From the NCBI RefSeq assembly GCF_022458895.1, contig NZ_JAINFL010000003.1, forward strand, positions 310,001 through 374,000: a stretch of 64,000 bases of DNA, read 5' to 3'. Position numbers and translations under genes: made by a program. The stretch's first letter is position 1; each line of letters opens with the position of its first letter. Source of the stretch: Roseihalotalea indica (lineage in GTDB: Bacteria; Bacteroidota; Bacteroidia; Cytophagales; Cyclobacteriaceae). This document shows positions 10,017 to 18,669 of this stretch, one piece after another. The notes beneath the pieces are model-generated. The model worked only from the letters and a program-made list of their open reading frames with translations. It ran no database searches and was not told where the DNA came from.

Positions 10017-10724
10017 CTAAGAAGCAGCTTCCAGAAGTGGCTGCAAAATAGCCCATACATTGTCTGCCACAATCTTTTGGCCTTCCGTAGTTGGGTGAAC
10101 CCCATCTGCCTGGTTAAGCTCTGGTTCGCCCGCTACATCCTGTAATAGAAAAGGAATTAAAGCAATGTCTTGCTCTTCGGCTACTGCTGGGAAGATTTTC
10201 TGAAACTCACTGGCATAATCCGGGCCCATGCTGGGCGGCACCATCATACCAGCTAATACAATTTGAGCATTCGGATAGGTTTTCTGTACTTTATCAATCA
10301 TGGAATTTAAATTCCGTTGGGTTTCTTTCGGGCTAATACCGCGTAATCCATCATTGGCGCCCAGCTCTAGTACAAACACATCAATGGGTTGCCGCTCCAG
10401 TACCCACTCCAGCCGACTATCACCACTAGCCGTAGTTTCGCCACTTAGCCCGGCATTTACTACCTGGTAGGCAAGGCCCAGCGAGTCTATGCGGTCCTGA
10501 ATCAGAGCCGGAAAGGCATCAGATTGGGTCAACCCATAGCCCGCAGTTAAGCTGTTGCCAAAAAATAAAATGACCTTTTTGTTCGTCTCTTCAGTTGTAG
10601 GTTCCTCGGCTGATGTTGAAGTAGTAGTGGTCGTTTTGTTTTCCTGAGTCTGCTGTGCTGTATTCTGGCAAGCCACCCCGAAAAGAGCAAATAACCAGAT
10701 GAAGAATGAAAGCCTAAACTGCAT
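10017..10724 (-). CDS. tesA: TesA-like GDSL/SGNH arylesterase (lysophospholipase/thioesterase) lipoprotein
   Basis: A 235-residue SGNH hydrolase. Block I is GNSLTAGYG with Ser58 as nucleophile, block III is GANDG, and block V is DGVHPTTEG with Asp207 and His210, so the catalytic set is complete. The N-terminus has a hydrophobic run and a Cys at 19 (GVAC), suggesting a periplasm-facing lipoprotein, followed by a Thr/Glu-rich linker (about 25-49). TesA-type enzymes hydrolyse acyl thioesters, lysophospholipids and arylesters. It is transcribed away from an ABC ATPase/permease pair, the same arrangement as tesA and ybbA-ybbP in Escherichia coli. The symbol is by family and synteny; the lipoprotein linker is a difference from E. 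coli TesA. Confidence 0.88.
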   Translation of the reverse strand: MQFRLSFFIWLFALFGVACQNTAQQTQENKTTTTTSTSAEEPTTEETNKKVILFFGNSLTAGYGLTQSDAFPALIQDRIDSLGLAYQVVNAGLSGETTASGDSRLEWVLERQPIDVFVLELGANDGLRGISPKETQRNLNSMIDKVQKTYPNAQIVLAGMMVPPSMGPDYASEFQKIFPAVAEEQDIALIPFLLQDVAGEPELNQADGVHPTTEGQKIVADNVWAILQPLLEAAS

Positions 10725-10822
10725 ATGCGAAAAAATCTTTTGTTAATACTTTACCGTAACTTACTAACGTAGTCAGTTGTATTCAGTTATATCATCAGTT
10801 TTATTCTTTCTAGCCTAGCTTT

Positions 10823-11545
10823 ATGAGTCAATCCATTCTTGAAGTCAATCAACTTAGTAAAACCTACCAGAGCGGTTCCCGCAGCCTTACGGTACTTCAC
10901 GATATTTCTTTTGCCCTTGATCCGGGTGCTACCTGTTCCATTGTTGGCCCTTCCGGTAGTGGAAAAACCACTTTGCTGGGACTGTGTGCCGGCCTAGATC
11001 GTGCCTCTTCCGGTTCGGTGATCCTGAATGGAGTCAGGTTGGACCAACTGAACGAAGACGAACGGGCCGAAGTACGCGGACAGCACGTGGGCTTTATTTT
11101 TCAAAGTTTTAATCTGATGCCCACCCTCACCGCCTTGGAAAATGTAATGGTTCCCCTGGAATTGCGCGGAGAAAAGAATGTAGACCGCTACGCGTTGGAG
11201 CTTCTGGAAAAAGTAGGATTGGCCGATCGGCAACACCATTACCCCAGCCAGCTTTCTGGCGGTGAACAACAGCGGGTATCCATTGCCCGGGCTTTTTCTA
11301 ACCGGCCTAAAATCCTGTTTGCTGATGAACCTACCGGTAATCTGGATGAGGAAACCGGCCAACACATTGAAGCGCTTATCTTTGACCTGAACCGCGAAGC
11401 CGGAACAACCCTGGTAATTGTTACTCACGATTTAACCCTGGCGGAGAAAACCCAGCGAATCATTCGCATCAAGGGAGGAAGAGTGGCGGCAGATACGCTT
11501 ACCTCAGAAACCGTCAACAGCGAAATTAAAGATATTCATGGCTAA
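10823..11545 (+). CDS. ybbA: ABC transporter ATP-binding protein, YbbA/LolD-type
   Basis: A 240-residue ATPase with Walker [10 protein letters not shown] (42-50), ABC signature LSGGEQQ (144-150), Walker B ILFADE (164-169) and the D-loop TGNLD. The LolD/MacB-like signature and size fit ATPases that drive FtsX-type mechanotransmission permeases rather than importers. The stop overlaps the permease start by 8 bp, so the pair is translationally coupled. Divergent from the TesA-like gene, as in E. coli tesA/ybbAP. The cargo is unknown; a role in extracting a lipid or exporting an envelope factor is inferred from the family. Confidence 0.92.
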   Translation: MSQSILEVNQLSKTYQSGSRSLTVLHDISFALDPGATCSIVGPSGSGKTTLLGLCAGLDRASSGSVILNGVRLDQLNEDERAEVRGQHVGFIFQSFNLMPTLTALENVMVPLELRGEKNVDRYALELLEKVGLADRQHHYPSQLSGGEQQRVSIARAFSNRPKILFADEPTGNLDEETGQHIEALIFDLNREAGTTLVIVTHDLTLAEKTQRIIRIKGGRVAADTLTSETVNSEIKDIHG

Positions 11546-14084
11546 GCAACCGACTCCTTCTTTCAACTGGTTTTTAACAATGGCATGGCGCGATAGCCGG
11601 AAAAATCGCTCGCGTCTGCTGCTTTTTATGAGTAGTATGGTGCTGGGTATTGCCGCGCTGGTAGCCATCAACTCCTTTGGCGATAATATGCGGAATGAGA
11701 TTAATGGCGAGGCTAAAAAGCTACTGGGGGCCGACTTGGAAGTGGAAAGCCGTTTTCCCATTACTGATACCGTGCGGGCTTTCTTTGATTCGCTGGGAGC
11801 CGAGAAATCAGAAGAGATTAGCTTCGCTTCTATGGTGTTGTTCCCGGAAGACGGAGGTACCCGATTGGTGCAGGTGCGGGCCATTGAAGGAGAGTTTCCG
11901 TTTTACGGAGCGATTGAGACGCAACCGGTAGAAGCCAGCCGTTCTTTCCGGAATGCGCAGGAAGCCCTGGCCGATAACACCCTGATGCTGCAATTTAATG
12001 CTAAACCCGGTGATCCGGTTAAAGTAGGTGAATTAACCTTCACCCTGGAAGGAAGCATTCATAAAGTACCCGGCCAACCCGGTATTGCCGCTACGGTAGC
12101 TCCGCCGGTGTACATTCCCATGCAGTACCTGGAAGAAACCGGACTCCTTCAGAAAGGAAGCCGCCTCAACTACAAACTGTACCTGAAGTTTCCTGACAAC
12201 ACAAATATGGCTCAGTTGATGGAAGAAACGATTGTGCCGTTTCTGGATAAAGAGGAGCTCCGCTTTGATGACGTGGAAGAGCGAAAAGAAGAGATCGGGG
12301 AGAGCTACGATAACCTTACCGGGTTCTTAAATCTGGTAGCCTTTATTGCCTTGCTGCTGGGCTGCCTGGGCGTAGCCAGCGCCGTGCATATTTATCTGCG
12401 GGAGAAAGTGCTTTCGGTAGCCGTATTACGCTGCCTGGGCGGAAAGGGAGCATACGGGTTATGGATTTTCCTGATTCAGATTGCTGTCATGGGTTTGCTG
12501 GGAGCTGTAGTGGGGGCTGCCTTGGGTACTGCTATTCAGTTTATGTTACCTGCGCTGTTTTCTGAGTTTATACCGGTAGAGGTAGACATTGCCATTTCCT
12601 GGGGAGCTATTTTTCAGGGTATACTCACCGGCTTACTAATTGCCGTTCTTTTTGCGTTGCTGCCGCTGTTATCCGTCCGCAAGGTTTCGCCTCTGCGCAC
12701 GCTGCGAACTTCCTACGAGGGCGATCAGTCACCCGACCCGCTTCGCTACCTGATCTTCGGGTTGATCGCCATTTTCGTGTTCCTGTTTTCATTCCTGCAA
12801 CTTCGCGAGTGGGACGAAGCTTTGTTCTTTACCGGAGGTACGTTCATCGCTTTTCTGATTCTGGGTGGCTTGGCCCGTCTGCTGATGCTGGCCGTCCGGC
12901 GTTTCTTTCCAACCGGATGGAGCTACCTCTGGCGGCAAAGCCTGGCTAACCTCTACCGTCCCAATAACCAGACGCTGGTACTGATCGTCACCATTGGCCT
13001 GGGTACTGCGCTGATTGGCGTGCTCTTCTTCGTGCAGCAGGTGCTGATTGATAAAGTAGCCCTTACAGGCAGCGAACATCAACCCAATATGGTATTGTTT
13101 GATATTCAGTCGGATCAGGAGGAGTCATTGGCTGAGCTGACAAAATCGTTTGACCTGCCCCTCATTCAGCAAGTGCCGGTAGTCACCATGCGATTATCCG
13201 GCCTGGAAGGAAGCACGGTGGATGAGATCAAAGAAGATACCACTGACCATATCCGGGACTGGGTGCTCAACCGGGAGTACCGCGTAACCTACCGGGATAG
13301 TCTAATCGATTCAGAAGAGATTGTGAGAGGCAATTGGCATGGCACGGTGCAAAGCCCGGGAGATTCGATATTTGTTTCTTTAGAAGATGGCCTGGCCGAA
13401 TCTATGAAAGTAGATATTGGGGATAAGGTTAGCTTTAATGTGCAGGGCGCTCTGATTGATACTTACGTGGGCAGTATTCGTAAAGTAGACTGGCAGCGGG
13501 TGCAAACCAACTTTCTGGTCCTTTTCCCTACCGGTGTGCTGGAGCGAGCTCCGAAGTTTCATGTAATCATAACCCGCGTAGAAACCGACCAAACTGCCGC
13601 TCAGTTTCAGCAGGCAGTCGTGAAACAATATCCCAATGTATCGGTAATCGACCTGAAACTGATCCTGCAAACGGTAGATGATATTTTGAACAAGATATCC
13701 TTCGTGATTCGCTTTATGGCTTTTTTCAGCATTATTACTGGCATTATTGTGCTGATTGGTTCGGTGATTATTAGCAAGTACCAGCGTATTCAGGAAAGTG
13801 TGTTACTGCGTACGATCGGAGCCAGCCGGAAGCAAATCTTCGGAATCAATGTGCTGGAATATTTCTTCTTAGGAAGCCTGGCTTCGCTCGCTGGTATCGG
13901 TATTGCGTTGCTGGGAGGCTGGCTGTTGGCCCAATACAGCTTTGAGACTCCGTTTTCCCCTTCAATACTGGTGGTTATTGCTGTATATCTGGCTATTACT
14001 GGTTTAACGGTGCTTATCGGGTTGGCTAATAGCCGCAGTATCGTGAATAATCCACCCCTGGAAATTCTCCGCAGAGAAGTGTAA
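11538..14084 (+). CDS. ybbP: ABC transporter permease of the YbbP/FtsX-type family
   Basis: An 848-residue membrane protein starting with a cytoplasmic tail (AWRDSRKNRSRLLLF), TM1 near 28-45, a periplasmic domain to about 255, then repeated FtsX modules (TM groups about 262-400, 415-460, 475-500 and 720-840) with a second periplasmic domain about 510-715. This double-FtsX layout and length match YbbP, which is larger than MacB or LolC/E. The gene overlaps ybbA by 8 bp. A hairpin follows the stop. It probably uses ATP hydrolysis by YbbA to move or reshape periplasmic domains; the substrate is not known. Confidence 0.9.
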   Translation: MAKQPTPSFNWFLTMAWRDSRKNRSRLLLFMSSMVLGIAALVAINSFGDNMRNEINGEAKKLLGADLEVESRFPITDTVRAFFDSLGAEKSEEISFASMVLFPEDGGTRLVQVRAIEGEFPFYGAIETQPVEASRSFRNAQEALADNTLMLQFNAKPGDPVKVGELTFTLEGSIHKVPGQPGIAATVAPPVYIPMQYLEETGLLQKGSRLNYKLYLKFPDNTNMAQLMEETIVPFLDKEELRFDDVEERKEEIGESYDNLTGFLNLVAFIALLLGCLGVASAVHIYLREKVLSVAVLRCLGGKGAYGLWIFLIQIAVMGLLGAVVGAALGTAIQFMLPALFSEFIPVEVDIAISWGAIFQGILTGLLIAVLFALLPLLSVRKVSPLRTLRTSYEGDQSPDPLRYLIFGLIAIFVFLFSFLQLREWDEALFFTGGTFIAFLILGGLARLLMLAVRRFFPTGWSYLWRQSLANLYRPNNQTLVLIVTIGLGTALIGVLFFVQQVLIDKVALTGSEHQPNMVLFDIQSDQEESLAELTKSFDLPLIQQVPVVTMRLSGLEGSTVDEIKEDTTDHIRDWVLNREYRVTYRDSLIDSEEIVRGNWHGTVQSPGDSIFVSLEDGLAESMKVDIGDKVSFNVQGALIDTYVGSIRKVDWQRVQTNFLVLFPTGVLERAPKFHVIITRVETDQTAAQFQQAVVKQYPNVSVIDLKLILQTVDDILNKISFVIRFMAFFSIITGIIVLIGSVIISKYQRIQESVLLRTIGASRKQIFGINVLEYFFLGSLASLAGIGIALLGGWLLAQYSFETPFSPSILVVIAVYLAITGLTVLIGLANSRSIVNNPPLEILRREV

Positions 14085-14089
14085 AATCT

Positions 14090-14120
14090 ACCAAACAGAA
14101 TATCTGTAGATACGTTTGGT
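14090..14120 (+). terminator. Hairpin just after ybbP, possible terminator
   Basis: ACCAAAC (14090-14096) pairs with GTTTGGT (14114-14120), and TATCT (14101-14105) with AGATA (14108-14112) inside it. It starts 6 bp after the ybbP stop. There is no T-run behind it, so an intrinsic terminator is only possible, not shown. Confidence 0.4.
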
Positions 14121-14178
14121 CATAAACTGCACTTATTTGTAAATTAACCTATTATTAAGTCGCTAGTGGATTTGTTGT

Positions 14179-14955
14179 GTGTTCGCTCTCAGCAATATCC
14201 GCAGTAAGAAAGTACATAACCCAGCCTATATGCGTCCGGCCGCCCAAACCACGACTGCACCGCTATCCTTGGAGGCGAGTGCAAAATACCTGTCCCTATC
14301 GATGATTTTCGCTGCTTTGATCTTCGCCATTACTGATCTGGCAGCCTGGTATGTTGGATTATCTGCCTGTAGTATGCTTGTCTGGGTTTTACGGCACCGC
14401 TCACAGTGGCAACTATTTGGCAAGTTTGGGGGAGTAGCCAATGCATTAACTGGCTTTCGCTGGTTGTCTATTGCTGTGTTATGCGGCTTTTGCCTTTGGC
14501 TTCATCCTTACGTTATTTTCGTGCTGGGCATTTTAGTGCTGATTGCGGACGGGCTGGATGGATATTATGCTCGTAAGTATCATACTACATCGGTCTTTGG
14601 GGATGTCTTTGATAAGGAGACGGATGCGTTTTTTGTTTTAACCTACGGAGTTATTATTGTTGAGCGCGACCTGGCCGAAAGCTGGGTGATGCTGCCCGGC
14701 CTGCTTCGGTATTTGTATGTTATTATTCTTTCTTACGTAGACAGGCCGCCTAGTCCGATAGGCAAATCATTTCGCCGTCAATTTGTAGGCATGTGGATGA
14801 TGGGCACTTTGCTGGCTCCGTTTGTGGTAGGGCCAAAGATCTACATACCCGGGTTAGCCGTAGCCATCATCATGATTTTGTATTCCTTTGCCCTTGATTT
14901 TTACAGCTCCTGGAATGGCTCAGAGGTATCTAATAGAAAATTATTCTCTCGCTAG
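14179..14955 (+). CDS. CDP-alcohol phosphatidyltransferase family membrane protein
   Basis: The family signature D-x2-DG-x2-AR-x8-G-x3-D-x3-D is complete: D124, D127-G128, A131-R132, G141, D145 and D149 (numbering from GTG at 14179). These residues bind the metal and CDP-alcohol and transfer the phospho-alcohol headgroup. Hydrophobic segments near 40-58, 61-71, 97-124, 152-185 and 205-245 give about six TM helices. The start is uncertain: GTG at 14179 or ATG at 14230 (residue 18), both before TM1. The gene converges with the methyltransferase/GT4/pterin-synthase-like operon, the two stops being 5 bp apart. The headgroup (glycerol phosphate, inositol, serine or other) cannot be told from sequence. 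Confidence 0.88.
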   Translation: MFALSNIRSKKVHNPAYMRPAAQTTTAPLSLEASAKYLSLSMIFAALIFAITDLAAWYVGLSACSMLVWVLRHRSQWQLFGKFGGVANALTGFRWLSIAVLCGFCLWLHPYVIFVLGILVLIADGLDGYYARKYHTTSVFGDVFDKETDAFFVLTYGVIIVERDLAESWVMLPGLLRYLYVIILSYVDRPPSPIGKSFRRQFVGMWMMGTLLAPFVVGPKIYIPGLAVAIIMILYSFALDFYSSWNGSEVSNRKLFSR

Positions 14956-14960
14956 ATTAC

Positions 14961-15839
14961 TTATTCAGCCGCGAAAATATCACTGTGGTCAATAATAATC
15001 TCCAGGGTTCGGTCATGCAATTGTTCTTTGCGTTTAGTCAGCCAGCGTTGAAATATCGCCCGTTCCTCCTCCGTTAAGCTTAGCTCACTCAGCGCATGTT
15101 CTATAAAATGAAGAATGTAATGCTGCATGGTAGTGTTGCCCCGTTTCAGGTGCCATTGGCTGCTTTCCTGCTCAATCATCATATGATGTTGAGCGAGTAA
15201 GTCGAGCATCTCTTCGCAGCAATCCGCTCCCATTCCGATACCGAACGACTGCGGTCGTTTCATGTGCATATGATACCATCGCATGATCTGGTGATCTTCC
15301 TCATAGAAAGGATAAAAGGAGGTTTCATAGTAATTTAAGGTGGCTAATAAGGACACGTTATGATCCACCAACTTTCCAATGAAGGCATCAAACTGATCAA
15401 AAGATATCAGATCAAAAAAAGCGTTGCCTACTACCACATCAGCCTTCTCAAGATCAGTGCACTGTTCAATATGATCAAGGTTGCCGGTTACAAAGCGGAT
15501 TAGAGCCCTTTTGCTGTCAGCAATTAACTGGGCTTCGTTTTCCTGTTCTTCCCAATAGTATCCGTTCTGTTCAGCAAAATTACGTAATCGCTTTCGGCAC
15601 GCCTGGGTGAGTGAACTGTTCTGCTCAAGTAAGGTCCACTCCTGCTGATGCTTGAGTTTATCAAAATAGTAGCAAAGGTTCGCTCCCGTACCCGCTCCCA
15701 CATCAGTGATATGCAGGACAGATTCGTGCTGACGAAAGAAAGACAGAAATTTTTCTTCAATGTAAGGATTACGAGCTTGGGCATCGCAGGCGTAACGATG
15801 ATTCAGCCATGAGATTGGGTCGTTGTAGTCAAGGTGCAT
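14961..15839 (-). CDS. Class I SAM-dependent methyltransferase-like protein
   Basis: A 292-residue protein from the ATG at 15839 (an upstream TTG at 15857 would add six residues). Motif I is DVGAGTG (46-52), preceded by a beta strand (VLHIT) and followed by an acidic strand end (LLEQN) that should bind the SAM ribose. The rest is helical, with a His-rich stretch HHMM and a C-terminal amphipathic helix. The gene overlaps the upstream glycosyltransferase gene by 11 bp, so the two are translationally coupled, together with the pterin-synthase-like gene upstream. The methyl acceptor is unknown; it may be the product of the neighbouring glycosyltransferase or pterin-like enzyme. Confidence 0.75.
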   Translation of the reverse strand: MHLDYNDPISWLNHRYACDAQARNPYIEEKFLSFFRQHESVLHITDVGAGTGANLCYYFDKLKHQQEWTLLEQNSSLTQACRKRLRNFAEQNGYYWEEQENEAQLIADSKRALIRFVTGNLDHIEQCTDLEKADVVVGNAFFDLISFDQFDAFIGKLVDHNVSLLATLNYYETSFYPFYEEDHQIMRWYHMHMKRPQSFGIGMGADCCEEMLDLLAQHHMMIEQESSQWHLKRGNTTMQHYILHFIEHALSELSLTEEERAIFQRWLTKRKEQLHDRTLEIIIDHSDIFAAE

Positions 15840-16854
15840 GGGTAAAAAATTGATCAAATTGCTGAAAAAGCGAATCTACAGTTTCTTTCCAACTCGTAAA
15901 AGTAGAGGACTGTTGTTGTGTTCGGTGGTATAAAATAGCAAATTTTGACGTATCTCGGGACATATCCAGGAAAAAATCGCGCAGGTCGGGCAAGTGTTCA
16001 AATACATAGCCATTTTCTCCGGAGATAATATGCTGTTCACTATATCCGCCTTTTAAGGCCAGAATAGGGAGTTGATAGGCCCGCGCCTCTTGCAAAGCCA
16101 TGCCGAATGTTTCTATCATGGCCGTTGATACCAGCAGGTTGGCTTGTTGGTAAAAGAGGGGCATCTGGCCGGGAGGCTGGCTTCCGGCAAACTGCACCCG
16201 GCGGTTCAGTAACGGGTGTTCCCGAATAAACTGGTGGCAGCGGTTTGCGTACTGAGGCTCTATATCTGAACGTCCTACGATGGTAATAGAGAATGAGTCA
16301 GTCGGCTGAAGGCCTTGTGCTAACTGCTGGAGCCACGGCAATATTCCTTTCCGCTCTACCACATTTGCTACCATAAGCGCCCGTATAGTCCCGGTATCTC
16401 TGGGAAGAGCCGCCATTTTAGACACAGTAATGCCCGGCTCTACCACCAGTATCGGTTGCGAAAAACCATGTTGCCGGAGGTAATCCCGAGTAAAGGTGCT
16501 GGTCGCCAAAAATCCTTGAAACCAGCTAACAAGAGGTTTTTCTTCAGAAAGTAAAGCGGCGGAAGATTGACCATCGGCAGGAGACATACTATCCAGGTGG
16601 TGGGTAATTAACAACGAGCATGCCTGCTTCGGACGAAGTGATAACAAAGCACTCAGATGTTCTAACACCAGGGTGTCTACCCAATATATTCCTGCCCTAT
16701 CATGCTGAACGGCATTGATATAATCATTAACTGAAATAATACTTATTGACTTACCGGCTTGTTTCAGGGCAGCGAGGAGTCGTTCATTATAGATATTACC
16801 GCCCGAAGGCTGATTCCTGGCCTCGGGCAATACAAAATACCAATGAGCACTCAT
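15829..16854 (-). CDS. GT4-family glycosyltransferase
   Basis: A 341-residue GT-B enzyme. The N-terminal PSGGNIYNERLL is a typical acceptor-side glycine-rich loop, the second Rossmann domain contains VANVVERKG and the nucleotide-sugar E-x7-E motif ETFGMALQE, followed by GENGYVFE. No TM helix or signal peptide is present, so it is cytosolic or membrane-associated. It starts 3 bp after the pterin-synthase-like gene and overlaps the methyltransferase gene by 11 bp. Donor and acceptor are unknown. The adjacent CDP-alcohol transferase raises the possibility that the acceptor is a lipid. Confidence 0.85.
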   Translation of the reverse strand: MSAHWYFVLPEARNQPSGGNIYNERLLAALKQAGKSISIISVNDYINAVQHDRAGIYWVDTLVLEHLSALLSLRPKQACSLLITHHLDSMSPADGQSSAALLSEEKPLVSWFQGFLATSTFTRDYLRQHGFSQPILVVEPGITVSKMAALPRDTGTIRALMVANVVERKGILPWLQQLAQGLQPTDSFSITIVGRSDIEPQYANRCHQFIREHPLLNRRVQFAGSQPPGQMPLFYQQANLLVSTAMIETFGMALQEARAYQLPILALKGGYSEQHIISGENGYVFEHLPDLRDFFLDMSRDTSKFAILYHRTQQQSSTFTSWKETVDSLFQQFDQFFTHAP

Positions 16855-16857
16855 ACC

Positions 16858-17238
16858 TTATTGCACCGGGGCTTCGTAGGTAGCCCAGGCAACATGCGAT
16901 TCTCCCAGTGTGATTTTCAAACTTCCTCGAAACGTATCACGTACCTCCCGACTGATGATATCATGGACATGTTTTGCCAGAAATTCGGTGGTGGTGAGAT
17001 GATTTTGGAATTGATCCAGTTCGTCCAGGTTTTGATACTTCAGGGGGTCTAGTGCTTTCTGTAAAACTTTGGTGGCGATGTCAATATCGATAACGATGTT
17101 GTTTTCATCCAGAGCCTCGGTTTTAAATTCGGCATCCACCACGTAAGTAGCCCCGTGCAGGTTCTGCGCCGGACCGAACGCTTTGCTCTTCAGCGAATGG
17201 GCAATCATCATATGATCGCGGATAATAATGCTGTACAT
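16858..17238 (-). CDS. 6-pyruvoyl-tetrahydropterin synthase/QueD-like protein with altered active site
   Basis: A 126-residue protein of PTPS/QueD (T-fold) length. It keeps the family outline: AHSL with His14, LHGATY with His28, the NHLTTTEFLA helix and the C-terminal ESHVAWATY that normally holds the pterin-anchoring Glu. However the second His of the canonical HGH zinc motif is Ala30, and the catalytic Cys normally just before the motif is absent (GPAQN there). It therefore probably does not perform standard PTPS or CPH4 synthase chemistry. First gene of a three-gene operon with GT4 and methyltransferase genes (3-bp gap). What it binds is unknown; a pterin or GTP-derived ligand is inferred from the fold. 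Confidence 0.75.
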   Translation of the reverse strand: MYSIIIRDHMMIAHSLKSKAFGPAQNLHGATYVVDAEFKTEALDENNIVIDIDIATKVLQKALDPLKYQNLDELDQFQNHLTTTEFLAKHVHDIISREVRDTFRGSLKITLGESHVAWATYEAPVQ

Positions 17239-17688
17239 GAGTTTGGTTAGGTTTTGTTTGCCGTAAAAATAGAAACAATCTTCTTTCTCACTATGCTAAT
17301 GCAGACTCGATTCCCTAAAAAATAGCAGAAAGGGGGAAAGGGTTGGAGGATTGAAGGGATGAAGGATTGAGGGAGAGAATGAGAGAATGAGTGAAGAGTT
17401 GAAGGATTGAGGAACGACTTCGTCGGAGACTTCGGAAGTTTCGGCCCATGATGCGTCCTGGCTTCTTTGTTTGCTTTAAACTTCCGAAGTCTAACCGCCA
17501 GTGAAAGGCTGTCGTGGAATGGGAAAAGTAAAATAGGAGTTTGGGGACGGAGGATAGAAGTCTGAAGACGGGAATCAGAAGTAATAAAAAGTATGCAGTA
17601 CCCGAACGCTGAATTAGTCACTCAAAACTCTAAACTTTATACCAACAATCAGCCATTAACAATTCAGCAATTTAATTATTGAACCAAC
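17239..17688. repeat. Intergenic region with purine-rich degenerate short repeats
   Basis: No convincing gene. Bases about 17330-17420 are a G/A-rich run of degenerate 7-8 bp units built on gattgaag, gagagaatgag and related words. A related but differently ordered run lies at 18672-18785, and T/A/G versions at 36920-37025 and 63770-63830. Bases 17600-17688 hold AT-rich words such as attaacaattcagc. Open frames across this region have low-complexity translations. Confidence 0.7.
17428..17491. repeat. Long inverted repeat (REP-like), 14-bp perfect arms
   Basis: GACTTCGGAAGTTT (17428-17441) is the exact reverse complement of AAACTTCCGAAGTC (17478-17491), separated by 36 bp. Each arm is itself close to palindromic (ACTTC..GAAGT), as in REP elements. 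No transposase is adjacent. Confidence 0.75.
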
Positions 17689-18669
17689 TCACTTCGTCGT
17701 AAACGCATTCATAATCCGAATTACTTTCTCACCGACTTCACCGGGGCAGGGGTTCTCCTGTTTTCCCTGAAAGTAACGCACCACTTGTTCAATCATAGGC
17801 TGCTGGATGTGAGGCGGATGTTCAAAAGAAAAAGTTTGTCGATGGCTACCTTGCTGAAGCTGCACCTCGCTGCCGTAAAAGGTAAAAGTGATGCTTCCCT
17901 CGCTGCCGATGATCTGCACTTCTTCCTGAGCAAAATCTTCCGGTACTGAGAATGCCCAGGTTCCCTGGAAGAGTACGTTGTTTTCGAATAGAATGCTGCC
18001 ATTTACCAGGTCATCGGCTTCGTACAAGCGAGCCTGGTTTAGAGAGATACCTTCGTAAGCTACAGGTTCACCAAAATAGTGCAGCATAAGATCAATCTGG
18101 TGGGGAGCAATATCATGAAATAAACCTCCGCCTGAGACTTCCGGCTGCACTCGCCAGTTGGTATCCGTCTCTACAATGAAGGAAGGTTTGGCGGGCTGAA
18201 GAATGCGGAGCAAGGCTAGTTTGGGAGTTCCTATGGCACCGGCCATCAGTAGCACTTTCACCTTCTGAAAGGCTGCCAAACCCCGCCGGTAGTGCGCTAC
18301 CGATAGCTTACGGCCACTCTTTCGTACTGCTTCATTTATCTGCTGGCATTCAGCCGCATTCATTGCCATAGGTTTTTCCAGGTACACATCTTTACCAGCT
18401 TCCAGGGCCATAAGAGCATATTCCAGGTGGGAGGCAGGAGGAGTAGCTACGTACACAGCGTTTATATCAGCTTGTTTGAGCATGGTGGCGGCATCGTCGT
18501 ACCACTCAGGTACTTGGTGACGACGAGCAAAGTCGGCGGCTTTTTCGGCATTACGCCGCATCAGGGCTACTAGCTTCGAACCTTCTACACGCTGAAAGGC
18601 CGGACCGCTTTTTACTTCGGCCACATCTCCGGCTCCGATCATTCCCCAGCGGATGGTTGGTTGAGTCAT
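17689..18669 (-). CDS. Gfo/Idh/MocA family NAD(P)-dependent oxidoreductase
   Basis: A 326-residue cytosolic oxidoreductase: Rossmann motif MIGAGDVAE at the N-terminus, AVYVATPPASH strand end, and the family motif EKPMA near residue 97 with its catalytic Lys; a C-terminal alpha/beta domain follows with GGGLFHDIAPHQIDL, whose Asp and His fit the active-site pattern. Members oxidise or reduce sugars, inositols or related compounds. It is one of two Gfo/Idh/MocA genes on this strand, separated from the other by 121 bp of low-complexity DNA. The substrate is not known. Confidence 0.9.
   Translation of the reverse strand: MTQPTIRWGMIGAGDVAEVKSGPAFQRVEGSKLVALMRRNAEKAADFARRHQVPEWYDDAATMLKQADINAVYVATPPASHLEYALMALEAGKDVYLEKPMAMNAAECQQINEAVRKSGRKLSVAHYRRGLAAFQKVKVLLMAGAIGTPKLALLRILQPAKPSFIVETDTNWRVQPEVSGGGLFHDIAPHQIDLMLHYFGEPVAYEGISLNQARLYEADDLVNGSILFENNVLFQGTWAFSVPEDFAQEEVQIIGSEGSITFTFYGSEVQLQQGSHRQTFSFEHPPHIQQPMIEQVVRYFQGKQENPCPGEVGEKVIRIMNAFTTK

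Noticed and set aside
17247..17621. Minus-strand 124-residue open frame
   Set aside because: Its translation is low complexity and follows the purine-rich repeats and the inverted repeat; no start context or family signature.
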